Below the pieces are notes generated by a model. That model made no database searches and had not been told where the DNA came from. It was given only the letters and a program-made list of their open reading frames with translations. From Variovorax brevis (GTDB lineage: Bacteria > Pseudomonadota > Gammaproteobacteria > Burkholderiales > Burkholderiaceae_C): a DNA stretch of 64,000 nucleotides. Position numbers and translations under genes: made by a program. How positions within the stretch are numbered: the first letter of the stretch is position 1; each line of letters opens with the position of its first letter. Shown piece by piece: positions 49,984-59,102 of the stretch. The stretch spans positions 124,001 through 188,000 of the forward strand of contig NZ_JASZYG010000006.1 of the NCBI RefSeq assembly GCF_030317105.1, in the 5' to 3' direction.

Positions 49984-51035
49984 CGCGCCACCTCACCACG
50001 CGGCGCGCGAATCACCAGGCTGCGAATCTCCGCACGGAACTCAGGCGACTGCAACAGCATGACGACAAACACCACCACGGCTTTCACCACCAGGTTGATT
50101 TCAGGCGGTACGCCCAGCGAATAAATGGCATACGTCAGCGTCTGGATGATGAGCGCCCCGATGACGCTCCCGACCAGGCTGAAGCGCCCACCGGTGAGCG
50201 CCGTACCGCCCAGCGTCACCGCCAGGATGGCATCGAGTTCGAGCAGCGCGCCTGCGTTGTTGCCGTCGGCGCTCTTCACGTTCGAGCTGATGATGAGCCC
50301 CGCCACGCCCGCGCAAAAGCCGCAGAACATGTAGCAGCACACGATAAGCCGCTTGGCGCGCACGCCCGCCATGTGCGCCGCCGAAGGATTGATCCCGACC
50401 GCCTGGATGAACAGCCCCAGCGATGTCCGCGTGATCGCAAGGTATAGCGCAATGAACACGGCCGCCGCGATGAACAGCGAAAACGGCAACCCCGCCAGGT
50501 AGCCGCTGCCGATGAAGAAATAAGGTTGGTAGTAGATCGTGATGATCTGCCCGCTGGTGATGAGCTGCGCAATGCCGCGCCCGGCCACCATCAGGATCAG
50601 CGTCGCGATGATGGGCTGCATGCCCACGCGCGCGACCAGCAAACCGTTCCACAGTCCGCACACGAGAGCCACCGCCAGTGCGGCCACCACGGCGAGCCAC
50701 ATCGGAAAGCGGCTGACCTGCTCGCTCACGCCCGCCTTCACCACCAGCGATCCACCAATCATGTAGGCCGCGAGCGCCGCGGCAATCGCCACCACGGCAC
50801 CCACAGAAATGTCGATGCCCCGCGTCGCGATCACGAGCGTCATGCCCAGCGACACGAGGATCAGCGGCGCCGCGCGGTTCAGGATGTCGATCAGGCTTCC
50901 ATACAAATGCCCGTCGCGCCACTCGATGTGCAGGAACGAAGGATTGAAAGCCGCGTTCATTGCCAGCAGCAGAATGAGCGTGACCACCGGCCACATCAGC
51001 CGGTGCTGCGACCAGCGCTTGAGGGAGTCGCTCAT
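49980..51035 (-). CDS. ytfT: Galactofuranose-type ABC transporter permease YtfT
   Basis: A 351-residue permease of the ribose/galactose family. The start at 51035 (MSDSLKRWSQHRLMWPVV) overlaps the ytfR stop; a longer open frame continues into ytfR and is not real. TRGIDISVGAVVAIAAAL, QPIIATLILMVAGRGIAQLI and SAAHMAGVRAKRL are family landmarks. It pairs with YjfF. Confidence 0.91.
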   Translation of the reverse strand: MSDSLKRWSQHRLMWPVVTLILLLAMNAAFNPSFLHIEWRDGHLYGSLIDILNRAAPLILVSLGMTLVIATRGIDISVGAVVAIAAALAAYMIGGSLVVKAGVSEQVSRFPMWLAVVAALAVALVCGLWNGLLVARVGMQPIIATLILMVAGRGIAQLITSGQIITIYYQPYFFIGSGYLAGLPFSLFIAAAVFIALYLAITRTSLGLFIQAVGINPSAAHMAGVRAKRLIVCCYMFCGFCAGVAGLIISSNVKSADGNNAGALLELDAILAVTLGGTALTGGRFSLVGSVIGALIIQTLTYAIYSLGVPPEINLVVKAVVVFVVMLLQSPEFRAEIRSLVIRAPRGEVAR

Positions 51036-52588
51036 GTCTGCGCTGCAATCAGTTCGTACACCGCGTCCTCGGAACTGCCGGCCGGCAGCTCGCCCACCTT
51101 GCGCCGGTCGCGCAGCACGGCAATGCGGTGCGACACGCGCACCACTTCGTTCATTTCGGAGGAGATGAAGAGCACCGACATGCCGCCCTCCGCCAGCCGA
51201 AGGATCTCGTCCATGATTTCCTGCTTCGCTGCGACGTCGATGCCGCGTGTGGGCTCGTCGAGCAGCAACAGTCGCGGATTCGTTGCGAGCCAGCGTGCGA
51301 GCATCGCCTTTTGCTGGTTGCCGCCCGAAAGCAAGCCAATGGGCGTTTCGACGCTCGCGGTCTTGATGCCCAGCGCCTTGACGAACTTCTCGGCCAGCGC
51401 GGTCTGCTCGGCGCGCGAGAGGTTGCGCCGCAATCCGAGGCTGGCCTGAAGCGCCAGTGCAACGTTCTCGCGCAGCGAAAGCTCGGCGACGATGCCGTCG
51501 GTCTTGCGCTCCTCGGGGCACATGGCAAAGCCGCGGCGCACCGCGTCGGCGGGGCTTGTGAAGTTGACGGGCTCGCCATCAACGCGCAGCGTGCCGCCGT
51601 CAGGCTTCGCCAAGCCGAACAGGAGCCGGGCAACTTCGGTGCGTCCGGACCCCAGCAAACCGGCCAGTCCGACCACCTCGCCTGCGCGCATCTGCAGATC
51701 GACTGGCAGAAGCTGACCCGTCTGCGCAACCTGCTCGGCCTGCAGCACGACGGCAGCGTTGTCCGGCACCAGCGGCAGGTTGGCCGCCGCGCCGGCCTGC
51801 ATGTCGAATTCACGCCCCACCATCGCCGAAATCAGCGCCTGCGGGCCCAGCTCGGCGGCTGGCCATTCACCGACCCAGCTGCCATTGCGCAGCACCGTGA
51901 TGCGGTCCGACACCGCATACACCTGGTTCAGGAAATGCGTGACAAACAGAATCGCCAGCCCCTCGCCGCGCAAGCGCCGCAGCACCCCAAACAATTTCTG
52001 CACTTCGTCTTCATCAAGACTGGAAGTCGGCTCGTCCAGGATCAGCACGCGCGACGACACACCCAGCGCACGCGCAATGGCCACCATCTGCTGCACGGCC
52101 ACGGGATAGCTCGACAGCAGTTGCGTGACATCGATGTCCACGTCCAGCCGCGCCAGCAACTCACGCGCCCTTCGATTGACGGAAGCCCAGTCGATGCGAA
52201 ACCCCTGCAAGGCACCTCGGCGCGGATAGCGGCCCGAGAAGATGTTCTCCGCCACCGACAGGTTCGGGCACAGGTTCACCTCCTGGTACACCGTGCTGAT
52301 GCCGAGCTTCTGTGCCTCCAGCGGCGACGCCGGCCGGATCGCCTCGCCACCCAGTTGCATGTCGCCGCCGTCGATGGTGTAGACGCCCGTGAGCACCTTG
52401 ATGAGCGTCGACTTGCCCGCGCCGTTCTGCCCCATCAACGCGTGGATCTCTCCTGCGCGGAGGCACAGGTCCACGCCCTTGAGCGCAGCCACGCCGCTGA
52501 ACTGCTTGTGAATGCCGCGCAGATGCAGCGCAATCCGGGCGTCATCGCCGACCGCGACGCCCCGACCCGGATCGACTGCCGCGCTCAT
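51032..52588 (-). CDS. ytfR: Sugar ABC transporter ATP-binding protein YtfR
   Basis: A 518-residue protein with two fused ATPase domains, as in RbsA/MglA. The first has Walker A GQNGAGKST and Walker B LILDEPTSSLD; the second has a degenerate Walker A (GLLGSGRTE), usual in this family, and LLLDEPTRGIDVAAK. It overlaps gguB upstream and ytfT downstream by four bases each, tying the two importer sets into one unit. Confidence 0.93.
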   Translation of the reverse strand: MSAAVDPGRGVAVGDDARIALHLRGIHKQFSGVAALKGVDLCLRAGEIHALMGQNGAGKSTLIKVLTGVYTIDGGDMQLGGEAIRPASPLEAQKLGISTVYQEVNLCPNLSVAENIFSGRYPRRGALQGFRIDWASVNRRARELLARLDVDIDVTQLLSSYPVAVQQMVAIARALGVSSRVLILDEPTSSLDEDEVQKLFGVLRRLRGEGLAILFVTHFLNQVYAVSDRITVLRNGSWVGEWPAAELGPQALISAMVGREFDMQAGAAANLPLVPDNAAVVLQAEQVAQTGQLLPVDLQMRAGEVVGLAGLLGSGRTEVARLLFGLAKPDGGTLRVDGEPVNFTSPADAVRRGFAMCPEERKTDGIVAELSLRENVALALQASLGLRRNLSRAEQTALAEKFVKALGIKTASVETPIGLLSGGNQQKAMLARWLATNPRLLLLDEPTRGIDVAAKQEIMDEILRLAEGGMSVLFISSEMNEVVRVSHRIAVLRDRRKVGELPAGSSEDAVYELIAAQT

Positions 52589-53796
52589 TTGTTCTTGTTG
52601 TAGACGTCGACGAACACAGCCGCCAGCAGCACCAGCCCCTTGATCACCTGCTGGTAGTCGATGCCGATGCCCAGGATCGACATGCCGTTGTTCATCACAC
52701 CCATGATGAAAGCGCCAATCACCGCGCCCATGACCTTGCCCACGCCACCCGACGCCGACGCGCCACCGATGAAGCAGGCCGCGATCACGTCCAGTTCAAA
52801 ACCCAGCCCCGCCTTGGGCGTCGCCGTGTTCAACCGCGCCGCGAACACCAGGCCGGCCAGCGCCGCCAGCGCGCCCATGTTCACGAAAGTCAGGAAGGCA
52901 AGCTTCTGCGTGTGGATGCCCGACAAACGCGCCGCTTTCTCATTGCCGCCCAGCGCGTAGATGCGTCGGCCGATGGTCGTGCGGTTCGTGACGAAGTCGT
53001 AGGCAATGATGAGCACCGCCATCACGATCAGCACGTTCGGCAGGCCCTTGTAAGTCGCCAGCAGGTAGCAGAAGTAGATGATGACGCCCGCGAAGAACAG
53101 GTTCTTGACGAGGAAGAAGGGAAAGGGCTCATCCTCCATGCCGTACTTCGCGAGCTTGGCCCGGCCGCGCATCTTGAAGAACACCAGCGCCGCCGCAGCA
53201 ATCGCGCCCAGCGCCAAAGAGGCGACGCGCATGCCTTCACCGCCGAAGGGATCGGGAATGAAGCCCGAACTCAGCTTCTGGAACTCCACCGGAAACGGCC
53301 CCACCGACTGCCCCGCCAGCAAGGCCAGCGCCAACCCCTTGAACACCAGCATGCCCGCCAGCGTGACGATGAATGACGGTATGCGGAAGTACGCCACGAA
53401 CCACCCTTGCGCCGCGCCGATCACCGCGCCCGCCGCAATGCAGACGAGGCCCGTCGGCAGGTACGGCCAGTTGTACTCGACCATCAACACCGCAGCCAGC
53501 GCCCCTATGAAGCCGCACACCGAGCCCACCGACAGGTCGATGTGCCCCGCCACGATCACCAGCAGCATGCCCAGCGCCATGATCACGATGTAGCTGTTCT
53601 GCAAGACCAGGTTGGTGAGGTTGAGCGGCCGCATCAGCGTGCCGTCGGTCAGCACCTGGAACAGCACCATGATCGCGACCAGCGAGATCAGCATGCCGTA
53701 TTCGCGCAGGTTGCTCTTGATGAATCCCTTGTGTTCTTCCGCGGCGACCTTGGCCGGCAGCACGGGTGCCTGGACGGCTTTCACATCATTCGCCAT
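52585..53796 (-). CDS. gguB: Multiple-sugar ABC transporter permease GguB
   Basis: A 403-residue permease starting MANDVKAVQAPVLPAKVAAE (an alternative start at 53826 adds ten residues). About ten membrane segments are present, with VAGHIDLSVGSVCGFIGALA, FIVTLAGMLVFKGLALALLA and ALGGNEKAARLSGI. It resembles Agrobacterium GguB/XylH-type permeases. It starts inside the end of gguA, and its stop overlaps ytfR. Confidence 0.92.
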   Translation of the reverse strand: MANDVKAVQAPVLPAKVAAEEHKGFIKSNLREYGMLISLVAIMVLFQVLTDGTLMRPLNLTNLVLQNSYIVIMALGMLLVIVAGHIDLSVGSVCGFIGALAAVLMVEYNWPYLPTGLVCIAAGAVIGAAQGWFVAYFRIPSFIVTLAGMLVFKGLALALLAGQSVGPFPVEFQKLSSGFIPDPFGGEGMRVASLALGAIAAAALVFFKMRGRAKLAKYGMEDEPFPFFLVKNLFFAGVIIYFCYLLATYKGLPNVLIVMAVLIIAYDFVTNRTTIGRRIYALGGNEKAARLSGIHTQKLAFLTFVNMGALAALAGLVFAARLNTATPKAGLGFELDVIAACFIGGASASGGVGKVMGAVIGAFIMGVMNNGMSILGIGIDYQQVIKGLVLLAAVFVDVYNKNK

Positions 53797-55339
53797 GGAC
53801 GCTGCTCCCCGAGTTGACGATGACACGCATGATGCGCTCCTGCGATGCCTCGGCCACCGGCATCTCGGCGACGAATCGCCCTTCGTTCATCACGTAGATG
53901 CGATCGCACATGCCGAGCAGTTCCGGCAGTTCCGACGAAATCATCAAGATACTCTTTCCTTCGCTCGCCAACTGATCGACGATCGTGTAAATCTCGTATT
54001 TCGCCCCGACGTCGATGCCGCGCGTGGGCTCGTCGAGGATCAGCAGTTCGGGCTTGGCGAAGAGCCATTTGCTCAGCACCACCTTTTGCTGGTTACCGCC
54101 CGACAGGTCCACCGTGTGCTGCGCCACGCCCGAACAGCGGATGTTGAGCGCCTTGCGGTAGTCGTTGGCCACCTTGAACTCGCGGCCCACGTCCACGATG
54201 CCCGCCTCCGACACTGCCGGCAGATTGGCCAGGCTGATGTTCTTGCGGATCTCCTCGTCCAGCACCAGGCCGTAGCCCTTGCGGTCTTCGGTGACGTAGG
54301 CAATGCCGTGCGCAATCGCCTTGCTGATCGAGCTGATGTCGATCGGCTTGCCATGCATGAAGGCGCTGCCGCTGATGCGCTGGCCGTACGACCGGCCGAA
54401 CACGCTCATGGCGAACTCGGTGCGCCCCGCGCCCATGAGCCCTGCGATGCCGACGATCTCGCCGCGCCGCACGTTCAGGCTCACGTTCTTCACCACCTCG
54501 CGGTCGGCGTGCTGCGCGTGGTGCACCTTCCAGTCGCGCACTTCGAAGATGACTTCGCCGATCTTCGGCGTGCGCTGCGGATAGCGGTGCGCCATGTCGC
54601 GCCCCACCATGCCGCGGATGATGCGGTCTTCGCTGATGGCGATGCCGCGGCAGTCCATGGTCTCGACGGTGGCGCCATCGCGCAGCACCGTGATCGAGTC
54701 CGCCACCTTGGAAATCTCGTTGAGCTTGTGCGAGATCAGGATCGACGAGATGCCTTGCGCCTTGAGTTCGAGCAGCAATGCCAGCAAGGCGTCGCTGTCG
54801 CTCTCGTTCAGGCTGGCGGTGGGCTCGTCCAGGATGAGCAGCTTCACGTCCTTCGACAGCGCCTTGGCGATCTCGACCAACTGTTGCTTGCCCACGCCCA
54901 GATGCGTCACCAGCGTGGTCGGCGCCTCTTTTAGGCCCACCTTGGCAAGCAGCGTGCGCGTCTGGTTGAAAGCCTCGATCCAGTCGATAACCCCGCCCTT
55001 CGCGCGCTCGTTGCCCAGGAAGATGTTCTCGGCAATCGACAGGAGTGGCACAAGGGCCAGCTCCTGGTGAATGATGATGATGCCGAGCTTCTCGCTCTCG
55101 CCGATGTCCCGGAAACGGCGAACCTCGCCGTCGTAGTGGATGTCGCCGGTGTACGAGCCGGCGGGGTAGACGCCGCTGAGCACTTTCATCAGCGTCGACT
55201 TGCCCGCACCGTTCTCGCCCACCACCGCATGGATTTCGCCGGCGCGCACGGCGAGGTTGACGTTGTCCAGTGCGTTGACGCCTGGAAATGTTTTGGTGAT
55301 CCCGCGCATCTCCAGGATCGTGTCTCCCTGTCCGGCCAT
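53786..55339 (-). CDS. gguA: Multiple-sugar ABC transporter ATP-binding protein GguA
   Basis: A 517-residue double ATPase. The first domain has Walker A GENGAGKST and Walker B LLILDEPTASLNESD; the second has GLMGAGRTE and LLILDEPTRGIDVGAK. Sequence such as YPAGSYTGDIHYDG matches the GguA/XylG branch. Its start shares one base with the chvE stop. Family knowledge: GguA works with GguB and ChvE in uptake of galactose, arabinose, xylose or glucose. Confidence 0.93.
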   Translation of the reverse strand: MAGQGDTILEMRGITKTFPGVNALDNVNLAVRAGEIHAVVGENGAGKSTLMKVLSGVYPAGSYTGDIHYDGEVRRFRDIGESEKLGIIIIHQELALVPLLSIAENIFLGNERAKGGVIDWIEAFNQTRTLLAKVGLKEAPTTLVTHLGVGKQQLVEIAKALSKDVKLLILDEPTASLNESDSDALLALLLELKAQGISSILISHKLNEISKVADSITVLRDGATVETMDCRGIAISEDRIIRGMVGRDMAHRYPQRTPKIGEVIFEVRDWKVHHAQHADREVVKNVSLNVRRGEIVGIAGLMGAGRTEFAMSVFGRSYGQRISGSAFMHGKPIDISSISKAIAHGIAYVTEDRKGYGLVLDEEIRKNISLANLPAVSEAGIVDVGREFKVANDYRKALNIRCSGVAQHTVDLSGGNQQKVVLSKWLFAKPELLILDEPTRGIDVGAKYEIYTIVDQLASEGKSILMISSELPELLGMCDRIYVMNEGRFVAEMPVAEASQERIMRVIVNSGSSVHGE

Positions 55340-56412
55340 TACTTGACCTGGCTTTCCTTGTAGTAGCCGCTGTCGATCAGCACCGGCTTCCAGTTGGTGA
55401 TGTCCACGCTCACCGGCTTGAGCAGGTAAGACGGCACCACCTTCACGCCGTTGTTGTAGGTCTTGGTGTCGTTCACTTCCGGCGCCTTGCCGGCCATCAT
55501 GGCGTCGACCATGGCAACGGTGACCTTGGCGAGTTCACGCGTGTCCTTGAAGATGGTGGAAGTCTGTTCCTTGCGCAGCATCGACTTGACCGAGGGCACT
55601 TCCGCGTCCTGGCCCGTCACCACCGGCATCGGCTGCGACGCCGAACCATAGCCCACGCCCTTGAGCGACGACAGGATGCCGATCGACAGGCCGTCATACG
55701 GCGACAGCACCGCGTCCACGCGGTCCTTGGTGTAGTAGGCCGACAGCAGGTTGTCCATGCGCGCCTGCGCCACAGCGCCGTCCCAGCGCAGCGTGCCGAC
55801 CTTTTCCATGCCCATCTGCTTGCTGCGCACCACCAGCTTGCCGCTGTCGATGTAGGGCTTGAGCACCGACATCGCGCCGTTGTAGAAGAAGAAGGCGTTG
55901 TTGTCGTCCGGCGAACCGCCGAAGAGTTCAATGTTGAAGGGGCCCTTGGCTTCCTTCAGCTTGAGCGACTTCTCGATGGACTGCGCCTGCAGCACGCCCA
56001 CCTGGAAGTTGTCGAAGGTCGCGTAGTAGTCGACGTTCTTCGAGCCCTTGATGAGGCGGTCATAGGCGATGACCTTGATGCCCTTGTCCGCCGCCTTCTG
56101 CAGCACGTCCGAGAGCGTCGTGCCGTCGATCGCGGCAATGACCAGCACCTTCGGTCCCTTGGTCACCATGTTCTCGATCTGCGCGAGCTGGTTGGGGATG
56201 TCGTCGTCCGCGTACTGCAGGTCGGCCTTGTAGCCCTTTTCCTTGAGCGACTTGACCATGTTGTCGCCATCGGCGATCCAGCGTGCCGACGACTTGGTCG
56301 GCATGGAGACCGCGACCAGCCCCTTGTCCTGCGCCTGTGCGAGCGAGGCGAAGCCGATGAGTCCGGAAGCAGCAATGCCGGCGACCAGGGTTTTGAGGAA
56401 GAGGCGTTTCAT
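55339..56412 (-). CDS. chvE: ChvE-type periplasmic sugar-binding protein
   Basis: A 357-residue periplasmic protein. The signal peptide (MKRLFLKTLVAGIAASGLIG) is cleaved near AQA-QDK. SMPTKSSARWIADGDNMV and LQYADDDIPNQLAQIENMV are highly typical of ChvE/XylF. In Agrobacterium ChvE binds many monosaccharides and also signals to VirA; no such partner is seen here. A gap of 135 bases with repeated CCGCGGAG elements separates it from ytfQ upstream. Confidence 0.94.
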   Translation of the reverse strand: MKRLFLKTLVAGIAASGLIGFASLAQAQDKGLVAVSMPTKSSARWIADGDNMVKSLKEKGYKADLQYADDDIPNQLAQIENMVTKGPKVLVIAAIDGTTLSDVLQKAADKGIKVIAYDRLIKGSKNVDYYATFDNFQVGVLQAQSIEKSLKLKEAKGPFNIELFGGSPDDNNAFFFYNGAMSVLKPYIDSGKLVVRSKQMGMEKVGTLRWDGAVAQARMDNLLSAYYTKDRVDAVLSPYDGLSIGILSSLKGVGYGSASQPMPVVTGQDAEVPSVKSMLRKEQTSTIFKDTRELAKVTVAMVDAMMAGKAPEVNDTKTYNNGVKVVPSYLLKPVSVDITNWKPVLIDSGYYKESQVK

Positions 56413-56472
56413 GTCAAGAGTCTCCTTGGGTGTGTTGTGTATTGATTGTGGGCGCGAAGTCTTGTGGGAGGA

Positions 56473-56539
56473 ACACCGCGGAGCCGTCTTTGCGACACCG
56501 CGGAGCTTTCATGGCGCAACGGCACGACGTGCCGCGGAG
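56473..56539. repeat. Three CCGCGGAG elements in the ytfQ-chvE gap
   Basis: ACACCGCGGAG occurs at 56473-56483 and again at 56495-56505, 22 bases apart; GCCGCGGAG occurs at about 56531-56539. A GGCAC-GAC-GTGCC dyad lies at about 56521-56533. Read on the minus strand these follow the ytfQ stop and precede chvE. They may fold into hairpins that lower read-through or stabilise the ytfQ message. Confidence 0.7.
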
Positions 56540-56547
56540 GCCGTGTC

Positions 56548-57510
56548 TCAATATTTGCGCTTCGGGAATTCGGCAGCGGCCACTTCCATCGGGAAGATGC
56601 CTTCCTTCGTCACGATGCGCTTGGGCAGCGGCTTGCCTTCCTGGATGTCCTTCACCGCGCTCATCAGTTGCGGGCCCAGCAGCGGGCTGCATTCGACCGA
56701 CACGTTCAGCTTGCCCGCCATCATGGCTTCGAAGGCGCCCTTCACGGCGTCGATCGAAATGATGACGATGTCCTTGGCCGGCTTGAGGCCCGCTTCCTCG
56801 ATCGCCTGGATCGCGCCGATGGCCATGTCGTCGTTGTGCGCGTACAGGACATTGATGTTCTTGTCGGCCTTCAGGAAGGCTTCCATCACTTCCTTGCCCT
56901 TGGCACGGGTGAAGTCGCCGGTCTGCGAGCGGGTGATCTTGAACTTCGGGTCGGCCTTGATGATTTCTTCAAAGCCCTTCTTGCGGTCGATGGCCGGTGC
57001 CGATCCCACCGTGCCTTGCAGCTCGACGATGTTGATCGGGCCCTTGTTGTCCTTCATCTTCTCGACCAGCCAGCGGCCGGCCTTGCGGCCTTCTTCGGTG
57101 AAGTCCGAGCCCATGAAGGTGACGTAGAGCGTGTCGTCCTTGACGTTGACCGAGCGGTCCGTGAGCACGACCGGGATCTTGGCGGCCTTGGCTTCGCGCA
57201 GCACGGTTTCAAAACCCGTTTCGACCACGGGTGAGAAGGCGATGACGTCCACCTTCTGCGCGATGTACGAGCGGATGGCCTTGATCTGGTTTTCCTGCTT
57301 TTGCTGCGCGTCGGAGAACTTCAGCTCGATGCCTGATTCCGCCGCGGCCGACTTGATCGACTCGGTATTGGCAGTGCGCCATTCGCTTTCCGCGCCGACC
57401 TGTGCGAAGCCCAGCACGATCTTCTTCTGCGCGAAGGCCGACAGCGGCAGCACACCGGTGACGGATGCCGCTGCAAGGGCGGCGGTAAGGGTGCGACGAT
57501 TCAGATTCAT
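56548..57510 (-). CDS. ytfQ: YtfQ-type periplasmic sugar-binding protein
   Basis: A 320-residue periplasmic protein. The signal peptide MNLNRRTLTAALAAASVTGV ends near AFA-QKK. KKIVLGFAQVGAESEWRTAN and SFTEEGRKAGRWLVEKMK-like segments identify the YtfQ family, which in E. coli binds galactofuranose. It is 52 bases downstream of the aldehyde dehydrogenase gene. Its cognate ATPase and permeases (ytfR, ytfT, yjfF) lie three genes further on, beyond chvE-gguA-gguB. Confidence 0.93.
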   Translation of the reverse strand: MNLNRRTLTAALAAASVTGVLPLSAFAQKKIVLGFAQVGAESEWRTANTESIKSAAAESGIELKFSDAQQKQENQIKAIRSYIAQKVDVIAFSPVVETGFETVLREAKAAKIPVVLTDRSVNVKDDTLYVTFMGSDFTEEGRKAGRWLVEKMKDNKGPINIVELQGTVGSAPAIDRKKGFEEIIKADPKFKITRSQTGDFTRAKGKEVMEAFLKADKNINVLYAHNDDMAIGAIQAIEEAGLKPAKDIVIISIDAVKGAFEAMMAGKLNVSVECSPLLGPQLMSAVKDIQEGKPLPKRIVTKEGIFPMEVAAAEFPKRKY

Positions 57511-57562
57511 GATGGTCTCCTATGGTTTGAGTAAGTAAAGGAACGTCGGGAAAAAATCGTCG

Positions 57563-59014
57563 TCAGGCCTGCAGGTAGCTGGTCTTGAGCGTGGTGTAGA
57601 ACTCGGCCGCATGGCGGCCCTGCTCGCGCGGGCCGTAGCTCGATGCCTTTCGGCCGCCGAAGGGTACGTGGTAATCCACGCCGGCCGTCGGCAGGTTGAC
57701 CATCGTCATCCCTACCTTGGCATGGCGGCGGAAATGTGTTGCGTGCTGCAATGACCGCGTGCAGATGCCGGCGCACAAACCGAAAGGCGTGTCGTTGGCC
57801 AGCGCAAGCGCGTGCTCGTAGTCGGCGGCGCGCAACACGCAGGCCACTGGCCCAAATATTTCTTCACGTGCCACCCGGTGCTCGGGCTGCGCCAGGAACA
57901 GTGCCGGACTCATGTAGTGGCCCGTGCTCGATCGCTTGAGCGCTTCGCCGCCCCACACATGCTCGGCGCCTTCTTCGCGTGCGATCTGCACATAGGCCAG
58001 GTTCTGTTCGAGCTGCGCCGCATCGACCACCGGGCCCATCTCGATGCCATGTTCGAGCGCATGCCCGACTTTCAGCGTGGCCACGCGCTGTCGCAGGCGC
58101 GCCACGAAAACGTCGTGCACCGGTGCCTCGACGATGATGCGGCTGGACGCCGTGCAGCGTTGGCCCGTCGAAAAATACGCGCCCTGCACCGCGCAATCCA
58201 CGGCACGGTCCAAGTCGGCGTCGGCCATCACCACGAGCGGGTTCTTGCCGCCCATCTCCAGCTGCACCTTGGCCCGCCGCGCCGACGCCGACTGAAGAAT
58301 GCGCTCACCCGTGGCGACCGAGCCGGTAAAACTCAAGGCATCGACCCAGGCGCTGTCGACCAGCGTCTGGCCCACTTCGCGCCCGCTGCCCATGACGAGA
58401 TTGAACGCCCCCGCTGGCAGGGCTGCGCGGCTGATGATCTCGGCCAGCGCCCAGCCGCAAGCCGGCACCAGTTCGGCCGGCTTGAACACGACGCTGTTGC
58501 CATGGGCCAGCGCCGGCGCAATCTTCCAGGCCGGGATGGCAAAGGGAAAGTTCCACGGCGTGATGAGCCCGACCACACCGATGGGCTCGCGCGTGACGTC
58601 CACCTGCACGCCGGGCCGCACCGAGGCCATGGTCTCGCCCGCCGCACGCAAGGCCTCGCCCGCGAAGAACTTGAAGATCTGCCCCGCACGCGCAGCTTCG
58701 GCCACCGCTTCAGGCAAGGTCTTGCCCTCTTCGCGTGCGAGCAGCAGCCCCAGTTCATCCTTGCGCGCCAAGATCTCGCTGCCGATCTGGTCGAGCGCAT
58801 CCGCGCGGCGCTGCGGCGTGGTGTGGCTCCATGAGGGAAAAGCATCCACGGCAGCGCGGATGGCACGCTCGGCCTGGTTGCGATCGGCCCGCGCATATTC
58901 GGCAACGACCTCGCCCGTATCCGACGGGTTTCGGCTGATGCCCGTCGTGACGCCCGTTTCCCAACGGCCGTTGATGTACTGCCTGGCGTTGTACTGGAGG
59001 TCACTTCGCTTCAA
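57563..59014 (-). CDS. NAD(P)+-dependent aldehyde dehydrogenase, likely 2-oxoglutarate semialdehyde type
   Basis: A 483-residue soluble dehydrogenase. The catalytic cysteine is C287 in GQRCTASSR; the general base is in LEMGGKNPLVV. GLITPWNFPFAIPAWK and SFTGSVATGERI are conserved. In sugar-acid clusters this subfamily oxidises 2-oxoglutarate semialdehyde (2,5-dioxopentanoate) to 2-oxoglutarate, the last step of non-phosphorylative pentose or hexarate breakdown. Close relatives also act on succinate semialdehyde. It is the first gene of the large minus-strand operon, divergent from the LysR regulator. Confidence 0.9.
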   Translation of the reverse strand: MKRSDLQYNARQYINGRWETGVTTGISRNPSDTGEVVAEYARADRNQAERAIRAAVDAFPSWSHTTPQRRADALDQIGSEILARKDELGLLLAREEGKTLPEAVAEAARAGQIFKFFAGEALRAAGETMASVRPGVQVDVTREPIGVVGLITPWNFPFAIPAWKIAPALAHGNSVVFKPAELVPACGWALAEIISRAALPAGAFNLVMGSGREVGQTLVDSAWVDALSFTGSVATGERILQSASARRAKVQLEMGGKNPLVVMADADLDRAVDCAVQGAYFSTGQRCTASSRIIVEAPVHDVFVARLRQRVATLKVGHALEHGIEMGPVVDAAQLEQNLAYVQIAREEGAEHVWGGEALKRSSTGHYMSPALFLAQPEHRVAREEIFGPVACVLRAADYEHALALANDTPFGLCAGICTRSLQHATHFRRHAKVGMTMVNLPTAGVDYHVPFGGRKASSYGPREQGRHAAEFYTTLKTSYLQA

Positions 59015-59102
59015 AGTGTCGCGAGTGTAGGAATGTTACCGATAGCTTTCTAATGAATATTTGGGTCGAATCGATATCAGAAGGTGGATTCACGATAACC
59101 CT
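59015..59102. promoter_or_regulatory. Divergent control region between the sugar operon and its LysR gene
   Basis: An AT-richer gap of 88 bases between the aldehyde dehydrogenase and the GbpR-like gene. LysR regulators normally bind such gaps at T-N11-A dyads. Short palindromes (TCGAATCGA, ATCGATAT near 59068-59076) are present, but I cannot pick a definite operator or promoter. Confidence 0.45.

Noticed and set aside
59015..59102. A specific LysR T-N11-A operator
   Set aside because: Several overlapping matches are possible in this AT-rich gap and none is clearly palindromic, so only the region as a whole is reported.
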